Assembly: GCF_001544875.2 (NCBI RefSeq)
Contig: NZ_FCOA02000001.1
Coordinates: 646,638-710,637 of the forward strand
Source of the DNA: Caballeronia hypogeia
GTDB lineage: Bacteria > Pseudomonadota > Gammaproteobacteria > Burkholderiales > Burkholderiaceae
Direction of reading: 5' to 3'
DNA length: 64,000 nt
Part shown: piece by piece, positions 31,910-41,871 of the stretch
Layout of the letters: each line of letters starts with the position of its first letter
Numbering within the stretch: position 1 is the first letter of the stretch
Translations under genes and position numbers: made by a program
Notes under the pieces: model-generated
Told to the model about the DNA's origin: nothing
Seen by the model: only the letters and a program-made list of their open reading frames with translations
Databases searched by the model: none

Positions 31910-32641
31910 ATGTATAACGCCCAAGGCAAACTCTCACAGTCGGACGTGCTGACGAAATATGCGCCGCTCGTTCGCCGGCTGGGGCTCCAGCTCGTCGCCA
32001 AGATGCCGGCGAGCGTCGATCTCGACGATCTCATCCAGGCCGGCATGATCGGCCTGATGGACGCGGCGAGCCGCTACAAGGAAGATCAGGGCGCGCAATT
32101 CGAGACGTATGCGAGCCAGCGCATTCGCGGCGCGATGCTCGATGAGCTGCGCGCCAACGACTGGCTGCCGCGCAGCATGCGCAAGACTTCGCGCGAAGTG
32201 GAATCGGCGGTGCACAAGGTCGAGCAGAACCTCGGCCGTTCGGCGAGCGAGACGGAAATCGCCGAGCACATGAATCTGCCGCTCGATGAATATCAGTCGA
32301 TGCTGCAGGACTTGCACGGCAGCCAGCTGATCTACTACGAAGACTTCGACCGCTCCGCCGACGACGAGCCGTTCCTCGACCGCTATTGCGTCGACCGTTC
32401 GGACCCGCTGTCCGCGCTGCTCGATGACAGCCTGCGCGGCGCGCTGATCGAAGCCATCGACAAGCTGCCGGAGCGCGAGAAGCTCTTGATGAGCCTTTAC
32501 TACGAACGCGGCCTGAACCTGCGCGAAATCGGCGCGGTGATGGAAGTGAGCGAATCGCGCGTGTGCCAGTTGCACAGCCAGGCGGTCGCGCGCCTGCGTA
32601 CCAAGCTGCGCGAGCAGGCGTGGACCAGCGTCGAGGCGTGA
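31910..32641 (+). CDS. fliA: Flagellar sigma factor sigma28 (FliA)
   Basis: An RNA polymerase sigma factor for late flagellar, motor and chemotaxis genes, 243 residues. Region 2 contains LVRRLGLQLVAKMPASVDLDDLIQAGMIGLMDAA and YASQRIRGAMLDELR. Region 3 follows, and region 4 has LREIGAVMEVSESRVCQLHSQAVARLR, the -35 HTH. I chose the ATG at 31910 with AGGTGA eight bases before it; a GTG at 31901 adds three residues. It follows flhG by 18 bp. FlgM, its antisigma factor, is encoded in this window on the minus strand. Sigma28-like promoters are visible upstream of flgM and ycgR. Confidence 0.97.
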   Translation: MYNAQGKLSQSDVLTKYAPLVRRLGLQLVAKMPASVDLDDLIQAGMIGLMDAASRYKEDQGAQFETYASQRIRGAMLDELRANDWLPRSMRKTSREVESAVHKVEQNLGRSASETEIAEHMNLPLDEYQSMLQDLHGSQLIYYEDFDRSADDEPFLDRYCVDRSDPLSALLDDSLRGALIEAIDKLPEREKLLMSLYYERGLNLREIGAVMEVSESRVCQLHSQAVARLRTKLREQAWTSVEA

Positions 32642-32659
32642 TTCAGATTCGAGGAGGTT

Positions 32660-32686
32660 TGCCCGCAGCGATGCGGGCATTTTTTT
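32660..32686 (+). terminator. Rho-independent terminator after fliA
   Basis: The stem TGCCCGCA / TGCGGGCA with loop GCGA is followed by seven T residues, ending flhF-flhG-fliA. The last Ts overlap the stop codon of the convergent GGDEF gene. Confidence 0.92.
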
Positions 32687-33779
32687 AGTTGCTTTCGAAG
32701 TCGCGGGTTTCGGCGAATACCGTTTTACCTTCGCCGAGGCTTTTCGCACGATACATCGCGCGGTCCGCGGCGCGCAGCACGGCGGTCATGCCCGACTGAC
32801 GCGCGGCCGTCGCGCTGGAAAGCAGACATGCGCCGATGCTCGCCGATACCGACACCGGCCGCTCCTGCACCGACGTGATTGCGCCGAGCACCGAGTGAAT
32901 GCTGTCGGCTACCGCGAGCACGGCGGCGCGGTCACGCACCTGATGCGCGAGCACGACGAATTCGTCGCCGCCCAGACGCGCGATGGTGTCGGTCTTGCGC
33001 ATGCGTTTTGCGAGGGTCTGCGCGAAGGACTGCAGCAGCATGTCGCCGACCGCATGGCCGTAGGTGTCGTTCACTTCCTTGAAGCCGTCGAGGTCGATCA
33101 GCAGCAGGGCGGTCGCTTGCCGGTCACCGGCTTCGGGCGTCGCCATCGCGCGATCGACGATCTGCTCGAGCGCGTAGCGGTTCGACAAACCCGTGAGCGG
33201 ATCGGTCGATGCCTGACGCGCGAGATCGCGATTCGCGTTGCCGAGGCGGTCGACGAGCACGCTCAGATACACCGATGCGCCCAGCACGCTGAGTCCCAGG
33301 CCGATCGCCGCGGGCAGATTCTCGCTCCACCACGGCTGCCAGATGCCGAGCGCGGCGATCACGCACGACGCGGTCGCGCACGAGACGGCGAGCGTGCGCT
33401 TGCCATAGCGACATCCCGAGCCGATCAGAAACCAGAACATGACCCAGATGAGCGGCAGCGCGGTGGCGCCGCCTGAGCCGAGCGCGAGACCGAGCAGCGC
33501 CTGATCGGCGATGGTCGTGACGGTGAGACGCTTTCCGGACGACGCTTTCATGCGGCTCACGATGAGCAGCGTAATGACACCGTAGGTCACATAGATCGCG
33601 ATGAGTCGCGTGACCATCGATGCATCGTGCGACGGGCGCAGCCACGCGAAGATGCCGTAGGCCAGAAGAACCACTGCGCCCATCCAGACCCGCAGCGTGG
33701 CCTGCTCGCGTTCGGGATTCCGATGCCCGGACAATGCCGAGGCATAGGCCCGTCGGTCCGCTTGATGCGCCTGCTCCAT
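32685..33779 (-). CDS. Membrane-bound diguanylate cyclase (GGDEF)
   Basis: A 364-residue protein with five or six hydrophobic segments between residues 32 and 175, a short linker and a C-terminal GGDEF domain. The active site GGDEF is intact at 270-274. The inhibitory I-site RKTD (261-264) lies exactly five residues upstream, so it probably makes c-di-GMP and is product-inhibited. The membrane part resembles a generic sensing region without a known name. The ATG at 33777-33779 has AGGGG upstream. It converges on fliA and shares its terminator zone. A c-di-GMP receptor of the YcgR type is encoded 29 kb away. Confidence 0.9.
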   Translation of the reverse strand: MEQAHQADRRAYASALSGHRNPEREQATLRVWMGAVVLLAYGIFAWLRPSHDASMVTRLIAIYVTYGVITLLIVSRMKASSGKRLTVTTIADQALLGLALGSGGATALPLIWVMFWFLIGSGCRYGKRTLAVSCATASCVIAALGIWQPWWSENLPAAIGLGLSVLGASVYLSVLVDRLGNANRDLARQASTDPLTGLSNRYALEQIVDRAMATPEAGDRQATALLLIDLDGFKEVNDTYGHAVGDMLLQSFAQTLAKRMRKTDTIARLGGDEFVVLAHQVRDRAAVLAVADSIHSVLGAITSVQERPVSVSASIGACLLSSATAARQSGMTAVLRAADRAMYRAKSLGEGKTVFAETRDFESN

Positions 33780-33971
33780 ACTGCACCCCTGGATCGTGAT
33801 TTCTTTATTTTCTCGTGCTGTTATGTAATGCGGCCCCGTCGCATGGCATCGGCGAAATGGTGCTGCATAGAGTCTCACCGAGCGAGCGATCCGCTATTTT
33901 GCAACGTTTTGCGAAGACACTGTGTTTCGTGTAAGAACCTCTTTCGGACATCTATTACTCGTTCATTGGCG

Positions 33972-34985
33972 ATGCGTGAAAGAACTTCTCTGGCGGGTGA
34001 ATGGCTGCCGGTGTGCAATGGCGTGGACGTGCCGGAAGGCGGCGCACGCGGGTTCATCGTGGCGGACGAGCGGATCGTCGTGTGGCGCGACAGCATCGGC
34101 GCGGCGCATGTGTGGCGCGATTACTGTCCGCATCGCGGCGCGCAGTTGTCGCTCGGGCACGTGATGCGCGACCGGATCGTGTGTCCGTATCACGGCTGGA
34201 GTTACGACATCGAAGGGCAGTGTCTGCGGATTCCGTCGAATCCTTCGTTGCGGCCGTCGAAGCGGGCTTGCGCGACGACTTACCTCTGCGAGGAGAAATA
34301 CGGCGTCATCTGGATGTGTTTTGATGAACCCGCTTATCCCCTCGATTTCTTTCCCGAAGCCGTGATTCCCGGCGCGCGACGGATCAATCTCGCGCCACAG
34401 ACGGTGAGGTCGTCGGGGCCGCGTGTGGTCGAGAATTTTCTGGACATGGCGCACTTTTCGTTCGTGCATGTGGGCATTCTGGGCGAGGACGCGCATACGG
34501 AAGTGCCCGACTACGAAGTCATCGTTCGACAGGATGGGCTCGAGGCGCGCGGATGTCGTTACTGGCAGCCTGCGGGCATTCCGGGGCAGGGCGGCGGCGC
34601 GATGATCGACTATGTGTATCGCGTGAAGCGGCCTTTGATCGCGAGCCTCACGAAGATGGCGGGCGGCGGGCTGGGCGCGCTGCATATCATGCTGGCGGCG
34701 TCGCCCGTGACGGAGGCGGAGACGCGCGCGTGGCTGGTTTCCATTCACGAGGATGACGCGACGCATTCCGATCAGGAGCTATACGACTTCAATATGGAGA
34801 TCCTGATGCAGGACACGCCGATTGTGGAGTCGCAATGGCCTCAGCGTCTGCCGCTGGATCTCGATGCGGAGTTGCATCAGAGGTGCGATCGGATGGCGGT
34901 GGCTTACCGCCGGTGGCTGGCGGGGATGGGGTTTGGCTACGGCACGGTGCCTGACAGTTCCGAAGAGGGTGTTCGCTCTTCGTGA
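33972..34985 (+). CDS. Rieske non-haem iron oxygenase, alpha subunit-like
   Basis: A 337-residue ring-hydroxylating-type oxygenase. The Rieske [2Fe-2S] ligands are C52-P-H54 and C71-P-Y-H74. The mononuclear iron site is VENFLDMAHFSFVH, matching N-x2-D-x2-H-x4-H. The size fits single-component-alpha enzymes such as vanillate O-demethylase (VanA) or phenoxybenzoate dioxygenase. The substrate is unknown, and no reductase or ferredoxin gene is adjacent. The frame is open far upstream; I chose the ATG at 33972 because the Rieske fold begins directly after it, though its ribosome binding site is weak. Confidence 0.85.
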   Translation: MRERTSLAGEWLPVCNGVDVPEGGARGFIVADERIVVWRDSIGAAHVWRDYCPHRGAQLSLGHVMRDRIVCPYHGWSYDIEGQCLRIPSNPSLRPSKRACATTYLCEEKYGVIWMCFDEPAYPLDFFPEAVIPGARRINLAPQTVRSSGPRVVENFLDMAHFSFVHVGILGEDAHTEVPDYEVIVRQDGLEARGCRYWQPAGIPGQGGGAMIDYVYRVKRPLIASLTKMAGGGLGALHIMLAASPVTEAETRAWLVSIHEDDATHSDQELYDFNMEILMQDTPIVESQWPQRLPLDLDAELHQRCDRMAVAYRRWLAGMGFGYGTVPDSSEEGVRSS

Positions 34986-35043
34986 ATTTCTTTACCGGCT
35001 GTTGGGCGGTAGCGGGTGTTGCTTGAGTGTCGAGCGAATTTGG

Positions 35044-35067
35044 CGCGCGCGATTCGATTCGCGCGCG
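35044..35067. terminator. GC-only hairpin between oxygenase gene and tRNA-Arg
   Basis: A 9-bp stem, CGCGCGCGA / TCGCGCGCG, with loop TTCGAT, about 60 bp after the oxygenase stop. It lacks a T tract in either direction, so termination is possible but unproven; it may also mark the 3' side of the tRNA transcript. Confidence 0.4.
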
Positions 35068-35108
35068 GCGCGCGGGACGGGAAGAGCTTCGAATCTTAAG
35101 GAATCATT

Positions 35109-35184
35109 TGGCGCGCCCGGCTGGGATCGAACCAGCAACCCCTGCCTTCGGAGGGCAGTACTCTATCCATTGAGCTACGGGCGC
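35109..35184 (-). tRNA. tRNA-Arg (anticodon CCG)
   Basis: A 76-nt tRNA on the minus strand. The acceptor stem pairs GCGCCCG with CGGGCGC, followed by discriminator G and an encoded CCA. The D arm contains TAGCTCAATGGATAGAG. The anticodon stem CTGCC / GGCAG encloses loop CTCCGAA, giving anticodon CCG, which reads arginine codon CGG. The T arm contains GGTTCGATCC. It stands alone between the Rieske oxygenase and the cytochrome c gene. I see no integrase gene or duplicated 3' end nearby. Confidence 0.97.
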
Positions 35185-35404
35185 ATCTGAGAAGGGCTTT
35201 GCGGAGGAAAGCGCGCCCGGTGACAAGACCGAAAGGCGGCGGCAAGGCCCATGCGAATCCGAGAGAATACCTGTTTTCCATGACTTCGTCCATCGCACGG
35301 GGCTACGGCCTCTACGTGGAACGATTCCGCAAGCATCACACGATTCGGGTAAACGCCCGTTCCGCCGCCCCGACCGCCTCGCGCCGACAGTTAAGTGTTC
35401 CGTC

Positions 35405-35410
35405 TATAAT
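35405..35410 (+). promoter_or_regulatory. TATAAT -10 element upstream of cytochrome c gene
   Basis: A perfect TATAAT about 105 bp before the cytochrome start in the 331-bp gap after the tRNA gene. The -35 is weak (CCGACA with 15-bp spacing). The rest of 35185-35515 shows no gene. Confidence 0.35.
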
Positions 35411-35515
35411 CGACCGTGCCTTTCCCCAAGGCGCGCGCCTGTGCGCAATGCAATGCCGTAGCTGTCACGCTGTCACTGAACCGACTCACACCAAAAAACG
35501 GGAGACGAGACAAGC

Positions 35516-36412
35516 ATGAGCGAAGCACCCCACGGAGCCCCGATCAAGACGCCCGGTCAACTCATCGCCGCGGTCATCGCGGGATTCGGCATCCCGGTCG
35601 CCATCATCATTTTGCTCGCGGTGTATGTGAACAACTCGACGCGTACCGGCGCCGGCACCGACATCGAACAATCGGTGAAGGAGCGCATCGCGCCGGTTGC
35701 ACAAGTCGATGTCCGCGACGCCAACGCGCCACGCGTCTACAAAACCGGCGAGGAAGTATTCAAGGCCGTGTGCTCGGCCTGTCACGCGACAGGCACCGCG
35801 GGCGCGCCCAAGTTCGGCGATGCAGGCGCCTGGGCCCCGCGCATCGGCGAAGGTTACGACACGCTGCTGCACAACGCGCTCAACGGCAAGGGCGCCATGC
35901 CCGCGCGCGGCGGCACCAGTCCCGACGACTACAGCGACTTCGAAATCGCGCGCGCGGTCGTCTATATGGCGAACGGCAGCGGCGGCAAGCTCGCTGAACC
36001 GGCGCAGCCCGCACCGGGCGCGGCGGCAAGCGCGGCAGCGGCATCCGGCGCGGCAGCGCCCGCCGCAGCGAGTTCGAACGAAAACGCGCAAGCGGCTGCA
36101 GCGGTCGCCGCGCTCGCATCGGTGCCGCAAGCATCGGCGGCACCGGCCGCTGGCGCGCAAAGCGCGGACGCCGCGCAGGCCGGCAAGGCGCTTTACGAAC
36201 AGGTTTGCCAGGCGTGTCATGCGGCAGGCGTGCTCGGCGCACCGAAGTTCGGCGACAAGGCAGCGTGGGCGCCGCGTCTGAAGGAGCCGATGGACACCGT
36301 CTACAACTACGCGCTGCACGGCAAGGGCGCGATGCCGCCGAAGGGCGGATCGAACGCGTCGGACGCGGACGTGAAGGCGGCCGTCGATTACATGGCGAAC
36401 GCGGCGAAGTAA
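35516..36412 (+). CDS. Di-haem cytochrome c5-family protein
   Basis: A 298-residue protein with one N-terminal membrane anchor (LIAAVIAGFGIPVAIIILLAVYV) and two class I cytochrome c domains. The haem sites are CSACH at residues 86-90 and CQACH at 231-235. The domains are clear duplicates: both contain GAPKFGD, AWAPR and GKGAMP, with the distal methionine in the last. They are joined by an Ala-rich linker of about 60 residues. It probably carries electrons in the periplasm between the bc1 complex and a terminal oxidase or reductase. It is convergent with rep, and they share a hairpin terminator. Confidence 0.92.
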   Translation: MSEAPHGAPIKTPGQLIAAVIAGFGIPVAIIILLAVYVNNSTRTGAGTDIEQSVKERIAPVAQVDVRDANAPRVYKTGEEVFKAVCSACHATGTAGAPKFGDAGAWAPRIGEGYDTLLHNALNGKGAMPARGGTSPDDYSDFEIARAVVYMANGSGGKLAEPAQPAPGAAASAAAASGAAAPAAASSNENAQAAAAVAALASVPQASAAPAAGAQSADAAQAGKALYEQVCQACHAAGVLGAPKFGDKAAWAPRLKEPMDTVYNYALHGKGAMPPKGGSNASDADVKAAVDYMANAAK

Positions 36413-36424
36413 TCCGGGCATCGA

Positions 36425-36464
36425 TAAAAAAACCCTGCACGCGCGAGCGTCGCAGGGTTTTTTC
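36425..36464. terminator. Bidirectional terminator between cytochrome c and rep genes
   Basis: The stem AACCCTGC / GCAGGGTT has a seven-base A run on the left and TTTTTT on the right, so it can end transcription from both sides. It sits between the convergent stops at 36412 and 36486. Confidence 0.88.
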
Positions 36465-36485
36465 ATGCCGGGCGAAAAGCGAGGC

Positions 36486-38573
36486 TCAGCCCTTCTGCAG
36501 CATCGCCTTCAGCATCGCCATGCGGTCTTTCGGCGACAGCGGCTTTTCCTCGGCCGTCGGCGGCGGCGCATCGTCGAGCAGCATCTCGGGAATGAAGCGC
36601 GACGGCTCGCACACCACCGTCTCCCGCGCGCGCTTGCGCTTCTTGCACCAGTTCAGATGCAGGCTGCGCTGCGCCCGCGTGATCGCCACATACATCAGCC
36701 GGCGCTCTTCCTCGATGCGCGAATTGTCGATGGGCGCGTCATCGTCCGAGCCGCCGCGATGCGGCATGATGCCTTCCTCGACGCCCACCAGAAACACGTG
36801 CGGATATTCCAGCCCCTTCGACGCATGCACCGTCGAAAGCCGCACCGCGTCCGGATCTTCCTCCTTGCCTTCGAGCATCGACATCAGCGCGACTGTCTGG
36901 ATCAGGCCGAGCAGGTTCTTGCCTTCATCGGCTAAACCGTCGGCGGTGTCGTAACCGGTTTGCTCTGCTCCCGGCGCGGCGTCGGGCTTCGTGCCCTTGC
37001 GCTTGAGCCATTCGAGAAACTCGAGCACGTTCTGCCATTTCGATTGCGCCTGGCGCTCGTCGTGCGCGTCGTAGAGATACGACTCGTAGTGGATGGCCTC
37101 CATCATGTCGTCGAGCACTTCGGTCGCGGGATCGCGCGCGGCGCGGTCCGACAGGCGGCGAATCCACTCGCAGAACGTGCGCAGCGGCTCGACCTGCCGC
37201 GCCGACAGCCGCGCCTCGATGCCGCCCATGAACACCGCCTCGAACAGCGACACCTTCGCCGCGCCCGCGAACGCGCCGAGCGCTTCGAGCGTGGTGTTGC
37301 CGACTCCGCGCCGCGGCGTCGTGATCGCGCGGATGAACGCGGGATCGTCGTCCGGATTCGCGATCAGCCGCAGATACGCGATGATGTCCTTGATCTCCGC
37401 GCGATCGAAAAACGACTGCCCGCCCGACAGCACATAAGGAATGCGCTCGCGCCGCAGCACCTGTTCGAAGATGCGCGCCTGAAAGTTGCCGCGATAAAGA
37501 ATCGCGTAATCGCGAAACTGCGCGCGTCGCTCGAACTTGTGCGCCGACAGGCGGAACACGACGGATTCCGCCTCGTGCTCTTCGTCGTTGCAGCCGGTCA
37601 CGGTGATCGTGTCGCCCATGCCGTGCTCGGACCACAGCTTCTTCTCGAACAGCTTCGGATTATTCGCGATGACGTTGTTCGCCGCCGTCAGAATGCGCAC
37701 TGTCGAGCGATAGTTCTGCTCCAGCTTGATGACATGCAGCTTCGGGAAATCCTTGCCGAGTTGCGCCAGATTCTCGATGGTCGCGCCGCGCCAGCCGTAG
37801 ATCGCCTGATCGTCGTCGCCGACCGCCGTGAACGCGGCGCGCGGACCGGCGAGCAGCTTCACCAGTTCGTACTGGCACGCGTTCGTGTCCTGATACTCGT
37901 CGATCAGCAGATAACGCAGCCGGTTCTGCCACTTGTCGCGCACCTGCTCGTTCTCCGCGAAAAGCTGTGCGGGGCGCAGGATCAGATCGTCGAAATCGAG
38001 CGCCTGATACGCGTGCAGCGTCGCCGCGTAACTCCGGTAGACGATCGCCGCCTGATGCTCGTCCTCGTTGTTCGCGAGCACGGCCGCCTGATCGGGCGAC
38101 ACCATGCCGTTCTTCCACAGCGAGATGATCGACTGGATCTTGCGGATCAAGCCCTTGTCGGTCGTGCCGAGCTGCTCCTGCACCATGCCGAAGCAGTCAT
38201 CCGAATCCATGATGGAAAACTGCGGCTTCAGCCCGACATGCTCAGCTTCCTGCCGCATGATCTGCACGCCGAGCGAGTGAAAGGTGCAGACCGTCAACTG
38301 ATTGACGGGAATCTTGCGGCCTTCCTTGCCGGGCGTCGTCAGCGTCTTGCCTTCGAGCAGCTTCCCGGTGCGCTCGCGCATTTCGAGCGCGGCCTTGTTC
38401 GTGAAGGTGAGCGCGGCGATGTGCTTCGGCTCGAAGCCTTTTCCTTCGATCAGGTGCGCGATCTTCTGCGTGATCACGCGCGTCTTGCCGCTGCCCGCGC
38501 CGGCGAGCACGAGACAGGGACCGTCGAGATAGCGCACGGCTTCGCTTTGCGCGGCGTTCAGACCTGCGGACAT
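36486..38573 (-). CDS. rep: ATP-dependent DNA helicase Rep
   Basis: A 695-residue superfamily 1A 3'-5' helicase. Motif I is AGAGSGKT (24-31), motif Ia HIAALTFTNKAALEM, motif II LLIDEYQDTNACQYELVKLL, motif III GDDDQAIYGWRGA, motif IV LEQNYRST and motif VI EEERRLMYVAITRA. The wording of these motifs and the subdomain text (LDFDDLILRPAQLF, RIPYVLSGGQSFFDRAEIKDI) match Rep more closely than UvrD. Rep helps forks pass protein blocks and works with PriC/PriA-type restart. The ATG at 38571-38573 begins the conserved LNAAQSEAV; the longer open frame upstream is not conserved-looking. It is divergent from the oxidoreductase gene. Confidence 0.95.
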   Translation of the reverse strand: MSAGLNAAQSEAVRYLDGPCLVLAGAGSGKTRVITQKIAHLIEGKGFEPKHIAALTFTNKAALEMRERTGKLLEGKTLTTPGKEGRKIPVNQLTVCTFHSLGVQIMRQEAEHVGLKPQFSIMDSDDCFGMVQEQLGTTDKGLIRKIQSIISLWKNGMVSPDQAAVLANNEDEHQAAIVYRSYAATLHAYQALDFDDLILRPAQLFAENEQVRDKWQNRLRYLLIDEYQDTNACQYELVKLLAGPRAAFTAVGDDDQAIYGWRGATIENLAQLGKDFPKLHVIKLEQNYRSTVRILTAANNVIANNPKLFEKKLWSEHGMGDTITVTGCNDEEHEAESVVFRLSAHKFERRAQFRDYAILYRGNFQARIFEQVLRRERIPYVLSGGQSFFDRAEIKDIIAYLRLIANPDDDPAFIRAITTPRRGVGNTTLEALGAFAGAAKVSLFEAVFMGGIEARLSARQVEPLRTFCEWIRRLSDRAARDPATEVLDDMMEAIHYESYLYDAHDERQAQSKWQNVLEFLEWLKRKGTKPDAAPGAEQTGYDTADGLADEGKNLLGLIQTVALMSMLEGKEEDPDAVRLSTVHASKGLEYPHVFLVGVEEGIMPHRGGSDDDAPIDNSRIEEERRLMYVAITRAQRSLHLNWCKKRKRARETVVCEPSRFIPEMLLDDAPPPTAEEKPLSPKDRMAMLKAMLQKG

Positions 38574-38734
38574 CGTTCTGGGCTTTGGATTCTGAGGCGC
38601 GCGGCAACAGCCGGCGCATGGAGGAGTGCGCGATGTTAACACGCCGGGACGGGTGCGGTTTTGGCCCCATGTCGTCGATCGGCGCGGGCGCGCGTGCCAC
38701 AATATCGAACCGATCACGACAGAACGATGCCAGC

Positions 38735-39781
38735 ATGGACACAGCACTGAAAGTCGGCGTAATGGGCTACGGCCTTGCCGGCGCGACGTTTCACGCGCCC
38801 GTCATCGAGCATTGCGGACGCGCGGAAGTCGCGGCGATCGCGACCAGCCAGGCCGAGCGCGCGCAGGCCGACTATCCGAACGCGCGGATCGTCCCGGATT
38901 TCGATGCGCTGCTCGCGGTCGATGGCCTCGAATGCGTCGTTGTCGCGACGCCGAACGACACGCACTTCGATCTCGCGCATCGGGCGCTGTCGGCGGGCAA
39001 GCACGTCGTCGTCGACAAGCCGGTGACGCTCTCCGCCGCCGACGCCCGCACGCTCGCGGATCTCGCGCAACAGAAAGGGCTGCTGTTCGCGCCGTTCCAC
39101 AATCGCCGCTGGGACGGCGATTTCATGACGGTGCGCGCGCTGCTGGAAAGCGGGCGGCTCGGGCGCATCGCGCATTACGAATCGCATTTCGACCGCTTTC
39201 GCCCGAAGGTGCCGCAGCGCTGGCGCGAGGAAGCCGAGCGCGGCGGCGGTCTGCTGTTCGATCTCGGGCCGCATCTGATCGATCAGGCGCTGACGCTGTT
39301 CGGCGCGCCGCAGACCGTGACGGCCTTCGTGAAGGCGCATCGGGATCACGCGCACGCGCCGGATTACGTGCATCTCGTGCTCGGCTACGATGGCCACGAG
39401 GTCATCCTGCACGCGAGCGCGCTGACGGCGCTCGATCCGCCGCGTTTCTCGATTCACGGCACGCGCGGCAGCTACGTCAAGAACGGGCTGGACACGCAGG
39501 AAGATCAGTTGCGTTCGGGCATGCGGCCGGGCAATCCGGAGTTCGGCAAGAATCCGCCGGGTCTTTTGCGCGAAGTCGATGGCGACCTGGACCTGCGTCA
39601 CGAATTCGCCACGAAAGATGGCGCGTATATCGAGTTTTATCGCGCGCTGGCAGCGGCGATTCAGGATGGCAAGCCGTTTCCGGTGAGCGCGCAGGACGCC
39701 GTCGACGTGATGACGATCATCGAACTGGCGATGCAGAGCGAGCGGGAGAAGCGCAGCATTCCGTTCCAGCGGATCGGGTAG
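38735..39781 (+). CDS. Gfo/Idh/MocA family NAD(P)-dependent oxidoreductase
   Basis: A 348-residue oxidoreductase. The N-terminal Rossmann fold begins LKVGVMGYGLAGATFHAPV (a GxGxxG-like GYGLAG), and the conserved EKP-type motif is present as VVVDKPVTL, with Asp in place of Glu. The C-terminal alpha/beta domain has GGGLLFDLGPHLIDQAL, the usual GG-hypervariable-DxGxHxxD catalytic region. It is most like the YdgJ group. The substrate is probably a sugar or inositol derivative but cannot be fixed. The ATG at 38735 is chosen because upstream codons overlap the divergent rep leader. Confidence 0.88.
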   Translation: MDTALKVGVMGYGLAGATFHAPVIEHCGRAEVAAIATSQAERAQADYPNARIVPDFDALLAVDGLECVVVATPNDTHFDLAHRALSAGKHVVVDKPVTLSAADARTLADLAQQKGLLFAPFHNRRWDGDFMTVRALLESGRLGRIAHYESHFDRFRPKVPQRWREEAERGGGLLFDLGPHLIDQALTLFGAPQTVTAFVKAHRDHAHAPDYVHLVLGYDGHEVILHASALTALDPPRFSIHGTRGSYVKNGLDTQEDQLRSGMRPGNPEFGKNPPGLLREVDGDLDLRHEFATKDGAYIEFYRALAAAIQDGKPFPVSAQDAVDVMTIIELAMQSEREKRSIPFQRIG

Positions 39782-39835
39782 AAAAGCGCCGTCCGGCGGG
39801 CGTGTGCGCTGTCCATCGGAGGCGCCCGAATCCGT

Positions 39836-39864
39836 TTGACAACGCCAATCCGGTCGCGTAAATT
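39836..39864 (+). promoter_or_regulatory. Sigma70 promoter of the gcv operon
   Basis: A perfect TTGACA (39836-39841), 17-bp spacer and TAAATT (39859-39864). Transcription would begin near 39871, right at the 5' edge of the first glycine aptamer, which strongly supports the assignment. Confidence 0.75.
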
Positions 39865-39872
39865 CTGCCGCA

Positions 39873-40133
39873 CGCGTCGGGAGAGCGCGTGGCTGCTGTT
39901 GTTCCAGTGAAACGACAGCGAAGGCCGCGCCGCCGAAGGGGCATACCCGCAAACTCTCAGGCAAAAGGACCGACCGCGTCGAGGAATTCACTCTTTTGGG
40001 TCGATTTCCTCGCACTCTGGAGAGCGGCAGCGGTTTTCGTCCGAAGATCAGCTGCCCACCGAAGGGGCGCGCGCCGAACCGTCAGCAAGAGCACGGTTCG
40101 CGCAATCTCTCAGGTACCGAGGACAGAGGGGTC
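39873..40133 (+). promoter_or_regulatory. Tandem glycine riboswitch upstream of gcvT
   Basis: Two consecutive glycine aptamers. The first spans about 39873-39980: it opens GTCGGGAGAGCGC, has the core CGCCGAAGGGGCA and closes CTCTCAGGCAAAAGGACCGAC. The second spans about 40011-40133: it opens CTCTGGAGAGCGGCAGC, has CACCGAAGGGGCGC and closes CTCTCAGGTACCGAGGACAGAG. These are the hallmark elements of the gcvT class. Glycine binding normally switches the operon on. A T run at 40226-40231 (GGCCTTTTTTG) just before gcvT, with an imperfect upstream stem from about 40187, may be the terminator half of the expression platform. Confidence 0.95.
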
Positions 40134-40252
40134 ACGCATCGCAATCGCTCGCGGCATGAGCCTTGCGCGCTGCTTCCGGCAGCACGAAAGGCGCATTGCA
40201 GGAGCTAAAAGTGCGCTGCGTGGCCTTTTTTGTTTCGCGAACCGAGGCCCCG

Positions 40253-41377
<1,125 letters not shown>

Positions 41378-41432
41378 CAGCGCGCGCCCACCGATCACGA
41401 ACCTCTAGAAAGAACCACGCAAGGAGCATCCA

Positions 41433-41813
41433 ATGAGCATCCCGGCCGATCTGAAATACACCGAATCGCACGAATGGGTCCGCACCGAAGCCGACGGCAC
41501 GCTGACCATCGGCATCACCGACCACGCGCAGGAAGCGCTCGGCGACATCGTGTTCGTCGAACTGCCCGCAGCCGGCAAGGCCGTCGCGGCGGGTGACGCC
41601 ATCGCGGTGATCGAATCGGTGAAGGCCGCATCCGACATCTACGCGCCGGTTTCGGGCGAAGTCATCGAATCGAACGACGCGCTGACTTCCGCGCCGGATC
41701 AAGTGAACGGCGCGCCCTACGAAAGCTGGCTCTTCAAGATCAAGCCGTCCTCCGACGCGGGTCTCGACAAGCTGCTCGATGCCGAAGGTTACGGCAAGTC
41801 GATCGGCGAATAA
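41433..41813 (+). CDS. gcvH: Glycine cleavage system H protein
   Basis: A 126-residue lipoyl carrier that shuttles the aminomethyl group between GcvP, GcvT and the L protein. The lipoylated residue is Lys64 in [10 protein letters not shown], and the entry sequence [15 protein letters not shown] is canonical. The ATG has AAGGAG upstream. It lies 55 bp after gcvT and 58 bp before gcvP. The length is normal. Confidence 0.97.
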   Translation: MSIPADLKYTESHEWVRTEADGTLTIGITDHAQEALGDIVFVELPAAGKAVAAGDAIAVIESVKAASDIYAPVSGEVIESNDALTSAPDQVNGAPYESWLFKIKPSSDAGLDKLLDAEGYGKSIGE

Positions 41814-41871
41814 CTTTTAATCGACGAAGGCGGTTCTTCGAAAGCAAGGACCGCCATTCGCAGGAATTCAC

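Noticed and set aside
34986..35190. Open frame with a peptide like GWDRTSNPCLRRAVLYPLSYG downstream of the Rieske gene
   Set aside because: This peptide is an artefact of reading through the complement of the tRNA-Arg gene and is a well-known false gene.
35109..35515. Genomic island at the tRNA-Arg gene
   Set aside because: No integrase gene, no repeated tRNA 3' end and no shift in content on either side; flanking genes look ordinary.
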